Assembly (NCBI GenBank): GCA_963971285.1
Contig: OZ020253.1
Location: 16,566,528 to 16,630,527, forward strand
Direction: 5' to 3'
Length of the DNA: 64,000 nt
Source: Astropecten irregularis
Lineage: Eukaryota; Echinodermata; Asteroidea; Paxillosida; Astropectinidae
Shown here: positions 23,301 through 35,912 of the stretch, one piece after another
Layout of the letters: each line of letters starts with the position of its first letter
How positions within the stretch are numbered: the stretch's first letter is position 1
The notes under the pieces: generated by a model
The model's database searches: none
The model's input: only the letters and a program-made list of their open reading frames with translations
What the model was told of the DNA's origin: nothing
Made by a program: the position numbers and the translations under genes

Positions 23301-26300
23301 GTACTATGGTCGGAGGCTCAAATCCCGCTCCAGTGAATATTTCTTTGTTCACCTTATTTCAATAATACTATTACTTAAATTAAAACCAATGTTAAATACA
23401 GCTTTTGGCAGTATAATTGGTTGTACTCACAAATACACCACTGTTTTACCACCTGGGACAGCATTTACAGATCAGACACTGTAGCACAGTGATAATTCAA
23501 AAGTTGACAACTTTTCTCAAAACTTTTCTCAAAGTTTTACCACATACTTCCCACATCACTAGTCTAGTAGTCTTGCAACTTGAGTCAAACTTCACTCAAC
23601 TAAGGGCCACAAAAGTCAGTGACTTAATTAAATCAATGGCTTATGTGGTAATAAAGGAATTTATATAGTCTCACCTTGACATTCTTGTAGCGTGCCAATG
23701 ACAGGAGAACAGTGTACATATCCTCCAGTGTAGTTTTATCTGGTAATAAACTCGACTGTGTACAAAGTTGGGAAAATCTGTAAGTTAAGTCTTTGTAGTT
23801 TGGTGGAGAAAAAAACAATTGCTTCCATCAAGCCAAAACCTTGAGTCATGAAGAAACCCCTATTCCAGCCCAAACTCAAGGTAATTCACAGCAATCCAAT
23901 CACTACTCACCTCTGCCGTGATAGATTCTCTTGACAGTGATGTGTTCATGATAGGCCAGTCGGCGAGTATTTCTTCGCTTATATTCAAGGTGAGAGGTGC
24001 CATTTCGTCAGTCTCAAGGAAACTCACTCCTCCAAATCTGCACAGGTGTGAATGAAAAAATAAAGCTAAAATTCACAAAACGTGGATTTTATTTCATCCA
24101 AAAAAGTGATTAATTGCCACATTTATCTGAACAAAATTTGTTGCTTAAATGTTTATGTTGCAGTCTATTTTGGGACTTTACCTGATTTCTCTCAAACAAA
24201 AATATGTCAAGATTTGATGAACCGAGACCAGTGTGCAAAGGTTATTACATTTCTTAAACAGATTATGCTATGTAAACTTAAATGTCATATTTTAATACAT
24301 ATTTTATGTTATTGAAGATATGCAAAATCTCACCACACTAGCTGCATGGGGTCAGCAGGTGGTTAACAATGTGAATCCAATATTGCAGTAGGCCTGAGTA
24401 ACCCACAAAAACTTTAATACCTCTGCCATACAGTATCCAGTGTGGTCTTCCTGAGGTACAGACTAATTTCCATGTCTGTGAAATTCTGCAGGATGTCAGT
24501 GGTGGGTACCGTCCTCTCCGGTGGGTGTGGTCCTTCTGAGCCCGGTAAGCACACCTCAAATCCCTTGCCGTTACAGGAGCACGTCAATTCATCGTTGACA
24601 AATTTCTCATACAGGTCGGGGTCCATTGCTTCTGTTTCCCAGTCACTGGATACTTCAGGCTGACAGGAAAAGCCACTGAAAAATGGGAGGAATTATTAAA
24701 GGAGACAAATCTTAATGCTAGATGTGGTGGTTATACAGCCATTCATTATAGAGATAATTATTTTACAAATACACCAAGGATGATGTTCAATATTGCTGAA
24801 TGTTCGGTATTAAAAGCAGTGTTTGTTATAGCGGCATACCACGTACTGTATATCCCAACTTTTCAAGTAAAGATCGATACATGGTTTGGAGCAGTGCATA
24901 AAGCTTACCTTTGCTTTAATAAAATCATCAATCAATTTGAGTTGTTAACACCTTAAAGGTAATATCATACTTTGGTTTTCGTCAAAGAAATGCAAAGATT
25001 CATGATGGGCAACAATATCAAGGAAGATGCAGTAACAGTTATCTGTGAACATTTCAGTCCCATACGTTGCCCACTTTTTGAGAAAACAGTGAAAAACAGT
25101 CACAGCATTTCTTAAGACTTTTCCCTTTTATTTTTGATCTATAAAAGATCAACAATAATTTTGGTCACTGGTTTTCCTCTTTTTTTGATAAATATAGCAT
25201 TTCAGGCAGAGGTATGTTTCTACCCTCACCATCTTTATACCCTCTAAGTTATAGGTGAATCAGTGAAGACTTCTGTTTTGGTATGCTACCAAAGTATGAT
25301 ACTACCTTTAAAAGTCTCAGGTTTGATATCACACAATAGTCCACTTAATAATGACTGTCGGAAAGAATTAACCCACTTTTTCTCAAGCTGATTGGTGTCC
25401 ATGCATCTGGTACCGATTCCCGGGTTGTCATTGGTAACGCTGTCCTCCATTTCCTCGCTCAGCCAATATGTCGGATCATCATTACTGTAGAAGATGTAGT
25501 TGGGGCTACCGGTCAGCCAGGGGACCAGGGGTAGTTTGTCCGGTGCAGTTTTGACCGGCTCGGTGACAGCGAATACCATGGCAACACACACAAAGAGAAC
25601 AGGCAGAATAACCTAAGAGCAGATGAGACAAACGATGACATATTGAAAAGATTTGGAGAAGATCTTTTTTTAATCTATCTATATTTAGCCTTTGAGAAAG
25701 ATCCTGCTAGGATCGAAACGCGTCAGGCCCTCCTAAGCATTTTATATAATTAATTATTTGCTTGGAGTTAGGAGAGCCTGACACATTTTGGTCCTCGCAG
25801 GATCATTATCAAAGGCTAGACTTCGACAAAGATCCTGTTAGCATTTTATAAATTTCAGGTCATTATTTTGGCTGATGAGCAGTTTGCAGCAGTTTATTAC
25901 TTGTATTGTCTACCGTATCTAAATTTACATAATCTAAACAGCATAATAAGAATATGGTAGGCCCCTATAATTTGGGCAAAAGTCTTTTTAATGTTTTTCC
26001 TCAACAAAACAATGCTGTTCTCAAGTTCTCAAACTTATGAAGGGAGTTCTGCTTTGAAATTTTATTGAATCCACCAAAACCCCACAATTTGCAATATTTC
26101 TTTGTGGCACATACTCAGCTCCAGAAATGGGCAAAGTTGCAACAGCAAGCCGCATATGGTGAGGTATGTAGGACATAGCATCATATGTAATACACACAAA
26201 TGTGTGGTTCTCAAAATATGCATGCGCTCTGAATCTCATATCTTGTGCCCCTCATCATTTGACTTACCTGAGCAAAGAACCCCTTCATGCTCCGTCTGAA

Positions 26301-29300
26301 GTGATGGAACCTCTTGACAATGAGTGCGTAGAACTGTCTGCGTATCAGGTTCAGTCCCTTCTCCTCGTGGCCGGTCAAACCTTGAGGGCAGGGCTCACAG
26401 GCCTCTGCATCAGGCATACGTAGGCTGGTGATCGATGCTGTTACAATACAACATACAGATCGGAAGAACTAATAAGCAAAATGTGCACTGTCAACATTTT
26501 TGGTAACAATCTCGGTGACTTGCCCAGGTACGTTGCTGCTAAAAATGTTGTCAGTGTAAGACACATCTTTCCACTTAATACAAAAGTTGAAAACATAGTT
26601 ACTCCATGGGCACTTCAAACCATAGACACTTTATATAGTGGGGCAGATATTAAGAAAATGAAGATCAGGAAAAATTAAAATATATGCCATGATTTTTAAA
26701 TGGTTATGAGCATAGTCCTACACGAGTCCAAACACCCTGGAATACACAAACATATATGACAAAATGAGTGGAATGTTTCCACGTCGTTGATACCCAAATG
26801 GAAACATTTTGTAGACCTATAAATTCACCCCCCAAAATTCTGCAAAACTGACAGCCACAGGCCAACATGCAAACATTTAAAATTCTTTCCTTGCCTGTTT
26901 TATGATACTGTGTACATGTGCCAGGGATGTGAGTGGCCACACACACAAACAATCTTAAAACGCCATGGAAAAAATGAAATTTAAAAGTTGCTATACTTTT
27001 AAACACAGCAGGTGTACCAAAAAGCTGAAATTTTGGGTTAAAATCTAAACAAACAATAAATCGGAATTGAGATTTAAACCTGAAGTTTTACATCGCTGAA
27101 CAGAAAAATACTACCTGATGTACATGTATTAGTTTCATGGATGAGATGGAGATGAAATGATGATGACTGCATGGTGATGGTGAGGGCTATGGAGGCAGTG
27201 TGTGGATGTCATCAGTATCTGTGAAAAGCAACCAATGAATAGAATAAGACAAACTCAGACAATTTGAATTATTCGAAGGATAAGCGAAATAATAATGAAA
27301 CTTCAGGCTAAGCTAATGGGCTGTTGTAAAACAGCTACATGTAGGTTACTATAGTTCACATCCCACAGTTGAATGTTGAACCAAGATGTTAAATTGCATT
27401 TTAAAAGCCCTTAATTTGCCGGCACATTTTAATCAGGAGCGGATCCAGGATTTTCCAAGGGGGGATGGGATGTGGAAATAAAGTCCATTCTATAGCGACT
27501 GATGTATTTCGGGGCAAATTTTGTCTCCCCTCTTTTTCTTCTCTTTTTGAGTGTTTCTCATTGTTTTTCCTCTTCTTTCTTTTTTCTTTTCCTTTTCTTT
27601 TTTTTTTTGCTGGAAAAAAAGGGGGCGGCATGCACCCACACGCCCCTGGATCCGCCCTGGTAATGGTACTAATATCTCCCTTTCCAACCAATTCTGTTGG
27701 AGCCGGGCCAATTAAACTGAAGCATAAATGATAACCTCACCTCTGCCCTCTTCTACATCAGGCTCTTGGTGACTTGTCTTTCTCATCAATTTCCGGCTCA
27801 ACTGTTGGCCGATGCCACGGTGGATCTTCTTGGACTGGCTGGTCTGGTGGCTGTACTGCCGACGAAGCTTTTTGCTGGCTTTCTGTCGTATCAGGCGGTT
27901 TGCCTCCCGGTCTGTCCAGCGGTTTGTCTCGCCGTTGCCTGCGTCCGGGCTGGCCGTGGCTCCTCCATCGGTACTGTCGGCGTTGAGGTCGATGCTGTGC
28001 AGGCTGATGGCCTCTCCTAGTTCAGGCTGAGTGGAATCCTCTGTGGCAACCATGTCAGTCTCTTGGATGATAGATCAAATTATTATTTGCCGACTTTATA
28101 GCATTGCAAAACCTTTGTACTTTTTCCCAAGCGTACAACTATATACTATATATCAATTCTTGACAATTAATTACCAATTAATTGGCACACAGGCTGGATA
28201 AATCAGTGCACATTAATACAGAAAAGAGCCCATGGTTTTCGCCAACCCCAGGTTCTGAGGTTTGTATTCAGGATCGGAGCACCAGTTGTTTCCACTGAAA
28301 CAATTCCCCTGAAACAGATTTACAGCCACATTCTCCCAGCTGGTTTAATCAGGGTCCAATTGGTGTAATCACATCAGCACTGAAGCATGCTAGGAGTGAA
28401 TGATAGCTTGTTATTAGGTGGTAATTAGGTAAACTGTTTAGATGCTAATATGTAAGAAAACCACAACAGGCTCCATTCTGTAAGAGTTAGTGGTAGAGCA
28501 CTGGTATGGTATTTCATGGTTCTCAGGCTTGACACCTGCTCCAGTAAATTTTTCTTTGTTCACTTATATATAATATAATATCTAATATTGAATGTTTGAT
28601 TAATACCAGTTAGGTACAATTCATTTCATTTAAATGAATATCAATTATTTGATCATCAAATAACCACAAGGGAAACTAGATTAATTTAAATCAGAGTTGT
28701 AAGCAAGTCATTTTTCCAAGTCAAGTCAAGTCCCAAGTCAAATTTTAGCAACTCAAGTCAAGTCTCGAGTCAATTTTCTTCAAGTCAAGTCAAGTTTAAA
28801 TTTTAAATCATTGGAAAGTGAACCAAGACAAAATGACTGGTGCAGGATTCGAACCAGCGACCTCCGGAATAACTAACGCACTTCATGATTAAAGCACCCG
28901 ACCTAACACACTATTCATTTGTACCTAATTACAACCATTTACAAGCTAGATCAATTACGGTTGCTTGCATGCAAACCTTTAAGAACTTCAAGCAGATAAC
29001 AATAGTTCCATTCCATGGGGCACTAGTCCAAGAAAGAGATTAGTGAATCATCCTTACCCATATTGCTGAGCAGTTTCTGTTCATCAGAATCCAGGCCCTT
29101 GTGCCGCCTCTCCTTCAAGCTTCTGTTGCGACGTTCCTTCACACTTGAGCTTTTGGCCGGGAGTTGGTAGCTCCGCCTCTTCAGGCTGCCCCGCCCCATG
29201 AATGGGCGGGGCAGGTTGCCTGCGTCTGTCCCCTGAGTCGTCTCACCTTGGAGGAAGACCCCTACGTCATCAGTGACTGACAGGAACACCTGAGGGAGGA

Positions 29301-32300
29301 GTAAAGATATGTAAGAGCTATAGCGAGGACTTAGCATGCAAATGGATCATACGGAACAATCAAACAGTGGAATATCGCTGTAACAAACACAGCAGGATCC
29401 ATTTATTAAAGTGGTCGTTCATTCATTGCGATTTAAAAACACTATTTGGAATATGTTTTGTACACAAAAATTGGGAGCAAGGGATGATGTTTTGGTTCAG
29501 CCAAATGGTCGGTTAAGAGGTGTTCGATCGTTGTATAGCCTAGTGGTGTTCCACTGCAGGGGTGGATCCAGGGGGCTTGGGGACTGGGGACATACACCCC
29601 TTTTCTTTCAGAAAAAAAAAGGAAAAGGAAAAAATAACATATAGAGGGAGAGAGGTTCAAAAAGGGGGAGACAAAATTAATTGGGCAGTACACATCAGGC
29701 CCGCCGTAACCACCTATAGCTTGGATCGCCCCGAAATGCATCCATCACTATTGAATTGGTGCATTTTATTTCCACGCCTCCCCCCTCTTTTTGAAAATCC
29801 TGGATGGCTGCATCCGCTCCTGTACTGTATAGTCCTACACATTTAGTTATCCATAATTACAACCAAGATACAAGTGTGGTTTGCATGCTTAGCGGATAGC
29901 ACGTAACAAATTTTACATCATTACAGCATGGTATATGGCATTAATCACATGAAACAGGGACAGACACTAATTACCTCCTCCAGTGAAGTGTCTGAGATTC
30001 CAAAGCTGGAAATGTACAGCTGATCTCTGTATTCATCCAGATCCTTGAAGAGGAGCTCAAAGGAGCCCTGGTTGGATGTTGCAGTAGGTGGTAGTATGTA
30101 GGATAGCTCAGTACCGAGGTTCTCACACAGCGCCGCTCCTGGGAGGTAATTCCTGATGAAACTGGAGACGACAGATTCCTGGCACGTTCCATAGTCTGGA
30201 GTGTAAAATGTTTGGAAAAATTCATCTTTAAGGAGGTTTAATCATTAGAGGACCAACATGGGTGATGGGTACTTGCACACAACTTTGCAAGATCACACAT
30301 CTTAAGAACCCTTACAGAACAGAGCCTACAGAAGTATAATTGTGATTTTCTTAGTTATTAGCATCTAACCAATGGCTGTAATCTGCTTCAGGGGGATAAT
30401 TTACAACCCCACTCCAACCACTGTATCACCAAATGAAAGAATAGGTGATTATTTTGACACAGTTTTTACCTGGAATGTTAGCGGAAGATTTCATTTTCTT
30501 TAGATCCACACTGTCACCCTCTGACTCCAAGGCCACTTTCACCTATTAACAAAAAAAACAATCACGTTAAGACAATTTATCACCATTTTAATTAAACAAG
30601 CAAACAGGAGCGAAATTGCACGATTTTAGGAGGTTGCTGGTTGGAATCCCGCTCCAGTCAAATTTTCTTTGTTCACCTTTTAAGAAATTAGAGTAGTAAT
30701 TAGACTATAAGGTACTGATCTGAAGTATTTAAAAAGAAAACACTATGGTGGAAACATACTGACCTCATCGGGGCCAGCAACATCTGTGAGTCCTGTGTTC
30801 CTTTCAACAACTGCGCCAGCGACTTGATTCTGATTGGTGTCGAATCCAGTGGGATTGGATCCGGAAATGTCCGTTCCGAGGTGGTTGGATGCGTTGCCGG
30901 GTGTCGACGAGACAGGTTCATCATTGCCGGGCATCTTTTTGTTCAGGACAAGGTAGTAGCCGTTACCGAAACGGCTCTTGAGGAATAGAGAGGACCCAGA
31001 GCAGCGAAGCTGGCCGGCTGAGATGATGGCAATACGATCACCCAGGACATCTGCCTCGTCCATGTGGTGTGTGGACATGATGATTGTACGACCTTGGATG
31101 AGAATATAAAAAAGACAATCAGTTATAAGGAGAGTTTAGGCTAAGCATGATTGAGAAACAACAGTTAGAACTATAGTTTGAGACAGGGACAGATCCAAGG
31201 GCGTGGAGGGAGCACGCCCCCTTTTCTTCAAGCAAAAAAAAAAAAGGAAAGAAAAAAAGTAATAAGGAAAACAATATACAGGGGAGAGGGAGTACACAGA
31301 TTATTTAAGAATAAAACAGGAGACCACAGAACAAATTGAATACCTTCCTTGTAGCTTCCAAGAAGTTCCCAGATCTCCCTCCTGGCGTAAGGGTCCACTC
31401 CAGCCGTTGGCTCATCTAGGATGACCATCTTGGATCCGGCCACGAAGGCTATTGCAATGGACAGCTTGCGTTTCATGCCACCTAAAACAAGAGCAATTAG
31501 GGATTAAGGGGAGTGTTCACACTTGTATGTAAATGATCTCTCAGTCATTATATAGGTGCGTTCAGACAGCATTAAAAATTTGTTAAAATCACCGTTTTAT
31601 CCTGATCAGTTTTAACAAATTGTGTCTGGAGGCTCTAAAATGGTTTTATATTTAAAACTGGTCAGTTTTATCTGCCGCTAAAACACCGAAGTTAAAACTG
31701 CTCGGGAGGAGGGTTTAGTGTTAAAACCGATCGAGTTTACTGCTAAAACGCTGTTGGGACACAATAACTTTCAGACAACCAGTTTCAGTGCAGAAAAGCC
31801 TGGCAGAGATTACATAACACCTATTGTGGCACACACAGTGCATGATCTCTTAAAGCCGAAAATGAAACCAATCGGTTTTAACTACAAATAGTAAAACGCT
31901 ATATGAACGCTACAGAATATTAACTTTATGATTTACCCCTCCGCGATTGCCGGGTGGTTTAATTCAATTGGTTTTAACTCAAATGCTGTCTGAACGTAGG
32001 CCTACCTATAGTACAGATTTTTTACCTGATAGATTATCCACAAGTTCATTTCTCTTGTGCTGTAAGTGTAGATGTTTCAGCATTTGTTCCATCTCAGGAG
32101 CTATGTCGTGTTTCCTAGCACCTTTCACCTTGGCATAGAACCATAGATGCTCTGCTACAGTCAAACTATGTCAGATAAATCACACAAGAACAATTACACT
32201 TTATAAACTGCAGATATTATTTCCGAGTCATTGTTTCTCAGGATGCAGCATTGTTAAAGTTGCATATACCTGAAATGATCCTTGGAATATAGTGGTATAT

Positions 32301-35300
32301 GTGAGTGGTTTCTTGGCTTCTGACTGCCAAACGAACAAAGATAATTGACTATTAGGGACACTGCCAAAATAGGGCTTGATAGCTTAGTTGGTATACACCA
32401 GCAGCATATTCCAGAGGTTGCAGGCTCAAATATTGCTGCAGTCAATTTTTCTCTGTTCACTTCTCAATGACTTAAAATCAAACCAGTCAGTCTCCCCTAT
32501 GGTTGTTATATTCATGATGGAATCATTTTGAGGCAGCGAGTTGGTAAGGTTTGAAAAGGTTCAATTTCTAAGGATTATTGTCACCAGTGACATACATGAT
32601 GAGTTAATTGTGTGAGAAAATTTCAGTTTTCATCCCTGTTTCACCCAGAGTTGTAGTTCTTTATAGATCCTTAGTTCCTATTGGTTGTAAGTTTGTGAAT
32701 AATGAATAGATAATTGAGAGAGTGTGGTATACCAGTGTGGGCATTGTTTGTGTTGTCTGTGTGGAGAGTGTAATGGTTCCTTTGTTGCACAGCCATGGCT
32801 AGCTGCAGTGTGTGTGGTGGTGACCACTGAAGTGTGACATTTGTGTCCAATGCCTTGCTGGGGCATAGCTGAATTAACACAATACACAAGTTGCTTGCAG
32901 ATAGAGAGCCTGTCTCTGATCACTTGTACAGAGATGGTGCTGTTCAGAGGAGCTTGACAGACACCATGACAGCTAAAGTGCCTAATAGGTCCCTTAATGG
33001 GATATGTGATGGTCCTAGTAATAGTCTGTTCTATAAACACCACCTCAGACAAGCCATACCATATTATGGCTAGACTAAATGATATGCCATTAATTTGTAA
33101 CACACCCTAAAGCTATGATTATATGTTATCCCTTAACACAGTAACAAATAGTGACCCAAGTCCCCAAAAATTCTTTTTAATACCAACAACCTATCACACT
33201 TGTTCAACTCAGTGTAGGGTTTGCCAAGTTGTCTATTGTGAAACTTGGTTGATTCATAAAACATGTGCATTAATTGATGGCTGTAAGTTTATACATGGTT
33301 GGTGTCACCCACAATGGCAATGCCAAACCCTAACATTTCATTGGCTGAAAGTTTTACATCATGAATATGCATGCCTCTATAGGCGATGTGGGTGTGGTCA
33401 GTGAGATGTCATTTCAGATATCATAATTACAAGTATTGCTGAATAGTCATGAGTAATCATGAGTTATTAGCAACAAAATTAAGTTACAAGGACATGATTT
33501 TAATAATGTGATGGGGTCAAACACTCAAACAGGGTGTTTATGGAACTTACTAGTCAAACAGGACGTTGTGCTGGGGACACATGCCGAGGCTCTTGCGGAT
33601 GCCACTGATGTCCTTCATGATGTCCTTGCCGTAGATGTAAGCTGTGCCAGACGTGGGAGGGAACAGCCCCGTCAGGATGGACCTTGAAAACATCAGGACA
33701 AAGATGTGATTACCGGTAACAATTACAAATCAAGAACAGGGAAGTCTCTCCAACTGTTTCGTTTTTATTGAATGATGACATCGCAAACATGATGAGCGAC
33801 ATACATGTGAAATTTGAACAGGCCAGTTGTTTTTATTGGCAAGAAATGTTGAATATTTAGTCAATTCTCTTCTGCTTAAAGGTATAATATTGATTGGTAT
33901 TAAAAGGTCATAGAACAGCACTGACACTTTGCCCTGATTATCCAGCATGTAAATGAAATGATATCCTGTGAAAATGTGAACTCAATCGGAAATCTGAGTC
34001 ACAAGAAAATAGCAAAAACCTGACTAAATTTTTCTTATAAAACATAAAGAATGGTTTTGGATCAAAACTGTTTTCGGTCTTTGTCTTACTATAAATTTGT
34101 GGATAAATACACCATTTCAGGCGGAAATTGTTCAACGGTTTGTTTCTACCAGCACCATCTTCATACCCTGAAAGTTATAAATCTGTGAACATTGTGACTC
34201 TATGAATCATGGTTGGATATGCACTTACATAGTGGTGGTCTTGCCAGCTCCATTGTGGCCCAGGAATGAGGTGATCTGACCCTCGTAGAAGTTGATGCTC
34301 AGATTGTTAACGGCCACCTTCTTTCCCGTCTTGTAGACTTTGTACAAGCTGCTGATTGAGGCGCCCAGCTTCAAGTGGGTTGGCTCTTGTTCAAAATCAG
34401 CATTCACTGATTAAAAAAAGTTAGATTTTCTCATTAACTTAATTGAAAAGTCTGTTCCAGTGCAGATAACAGCACATATGGACTAAAAAATCCACTACTC
34501 AGTACTTTCACCTGCCAAAGCTTGCTCCTGAGCAAAGAAATGGCAAATTCTTCACACTACATCTTATTACTAAATCCAAAATACTACTCAACTTTTCAGC
34601 TTCATAAGTTCAAAGTAATTTTATATAATCCTTTGGTGTGTGTGTGCACTGCATAGCTGTGGTATCTGAAACATTTTGTTCAAATCAATTGGCAAGTTTG
34701 ATACACTAGCTGAACTGCCAATTAAAAAAGCAAAAGAAAAAAGAAGGCTAAATTAAACAAAAATTATATTAATGCAAAGTGAAAGGGCAATTTACAAAGA
34801 CAAATACAGTCAAATTCTATGACACACACTAATAAATAATGATTCAGATTTTCAAAATGAAAATTGTATAGTCTGGTACCTGCTCTGATGTCATCCTTGG
34901 ATGAAAATTCCACATCAGCATCAGCTGCGTTGAGAGTCTGGGCACCACACCAGTAGGACCGCTGGAATGGGAAGTAGAATGGGCGGGGTATTCCATAGGT
35001 ACCTATATGAGATAGCAATAAACACAGATTATAGAAAGAGTGACCAATGATAGGGTAAATAATCAAAACCAATGCATCATTTACCACATAAGAAACAAAT
35101 TCAGCATTGTTACCTCCAAGGTGCCGTAATAAATATCTAAAGGCTGTTTTATTTTCCATTATTAGGAAAAATGTGCATTATTTATTATCAGCTCATCAGT
35201 GGTCAATTTCACCAAACTCATCGCAACTTACTATCAATCGTAGGACTTATGATTCATTGCAGCTCCACGTACAAGCATGAGTGGGAACCTATGGGAAATT

Positions 35301-35673
35301 ATTTACTGGGGTCCACTCACCGGGAAAAACGCCCTCAATGTACCAGGTTAGGAGCATATAGAGGGCAGCATCCAGCCACATCATACCGATGACTTGGAGG
35401 AAGGTCATGGATTCTCCGGTTGAGATGGGCATTTCACGTATATTATTCCACTGGACTCCAGAAGACTGGATCTCAAACAGACTTACGAACTGACTGCTGT
35501 ACCCAAATGCCATCGTGTTGGACAGGCACTGAGAAATAAACCAAAAACAAAGAACGTATGAAATCCATACTAATATCCATGATAAAACTCAATCAGTGAA
35601 GATCTTCTCTGCATAATAAGGGAGTCTACGAAACGGAAGCTCGTGGCTCAGGCTCAGGCTCAGGCTCAGGTTA

Positions 35674-35705
<32 letters not shown>

Positions 35706-35864
35706 CTAGGCTCCAGCTCCATTTTGTGAATCTATTCTAAAACAACTGGTACCAAAATAGAAGCTTTTTATTTGGCCACGGTTCAGAACTAAATTTGGTT
35801 TGAAAAGGAAAACAGAGCTTCAGCTTCAATGAAAAACCACAACCTATTCAGCAAATGGATGACA

Positions 35865-35912
<48 letters not shown>

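Noticed and set aside
25306-25376. Longer form of ABCA exon 27 ending at the MITE donor
   Set aside because: Leaves in phase 1, out of frame with the strong acceptor of exon 28; kept only as a finding to test.
27766-28030. Plus-strand open frames opposite ABCA exon 25
   Set aside because: Shadow of the minus-strand coding exon; hydrophobic composition comes from the antisense of Lys/Gln/Ser codons.
33123-33404. PHD-finger-like gene in ABCA intron 18
   Set aside because: Cys/His spacing does not complete a recognised zinc-finger pattern and the frame has no splice support; listed as unassigned.
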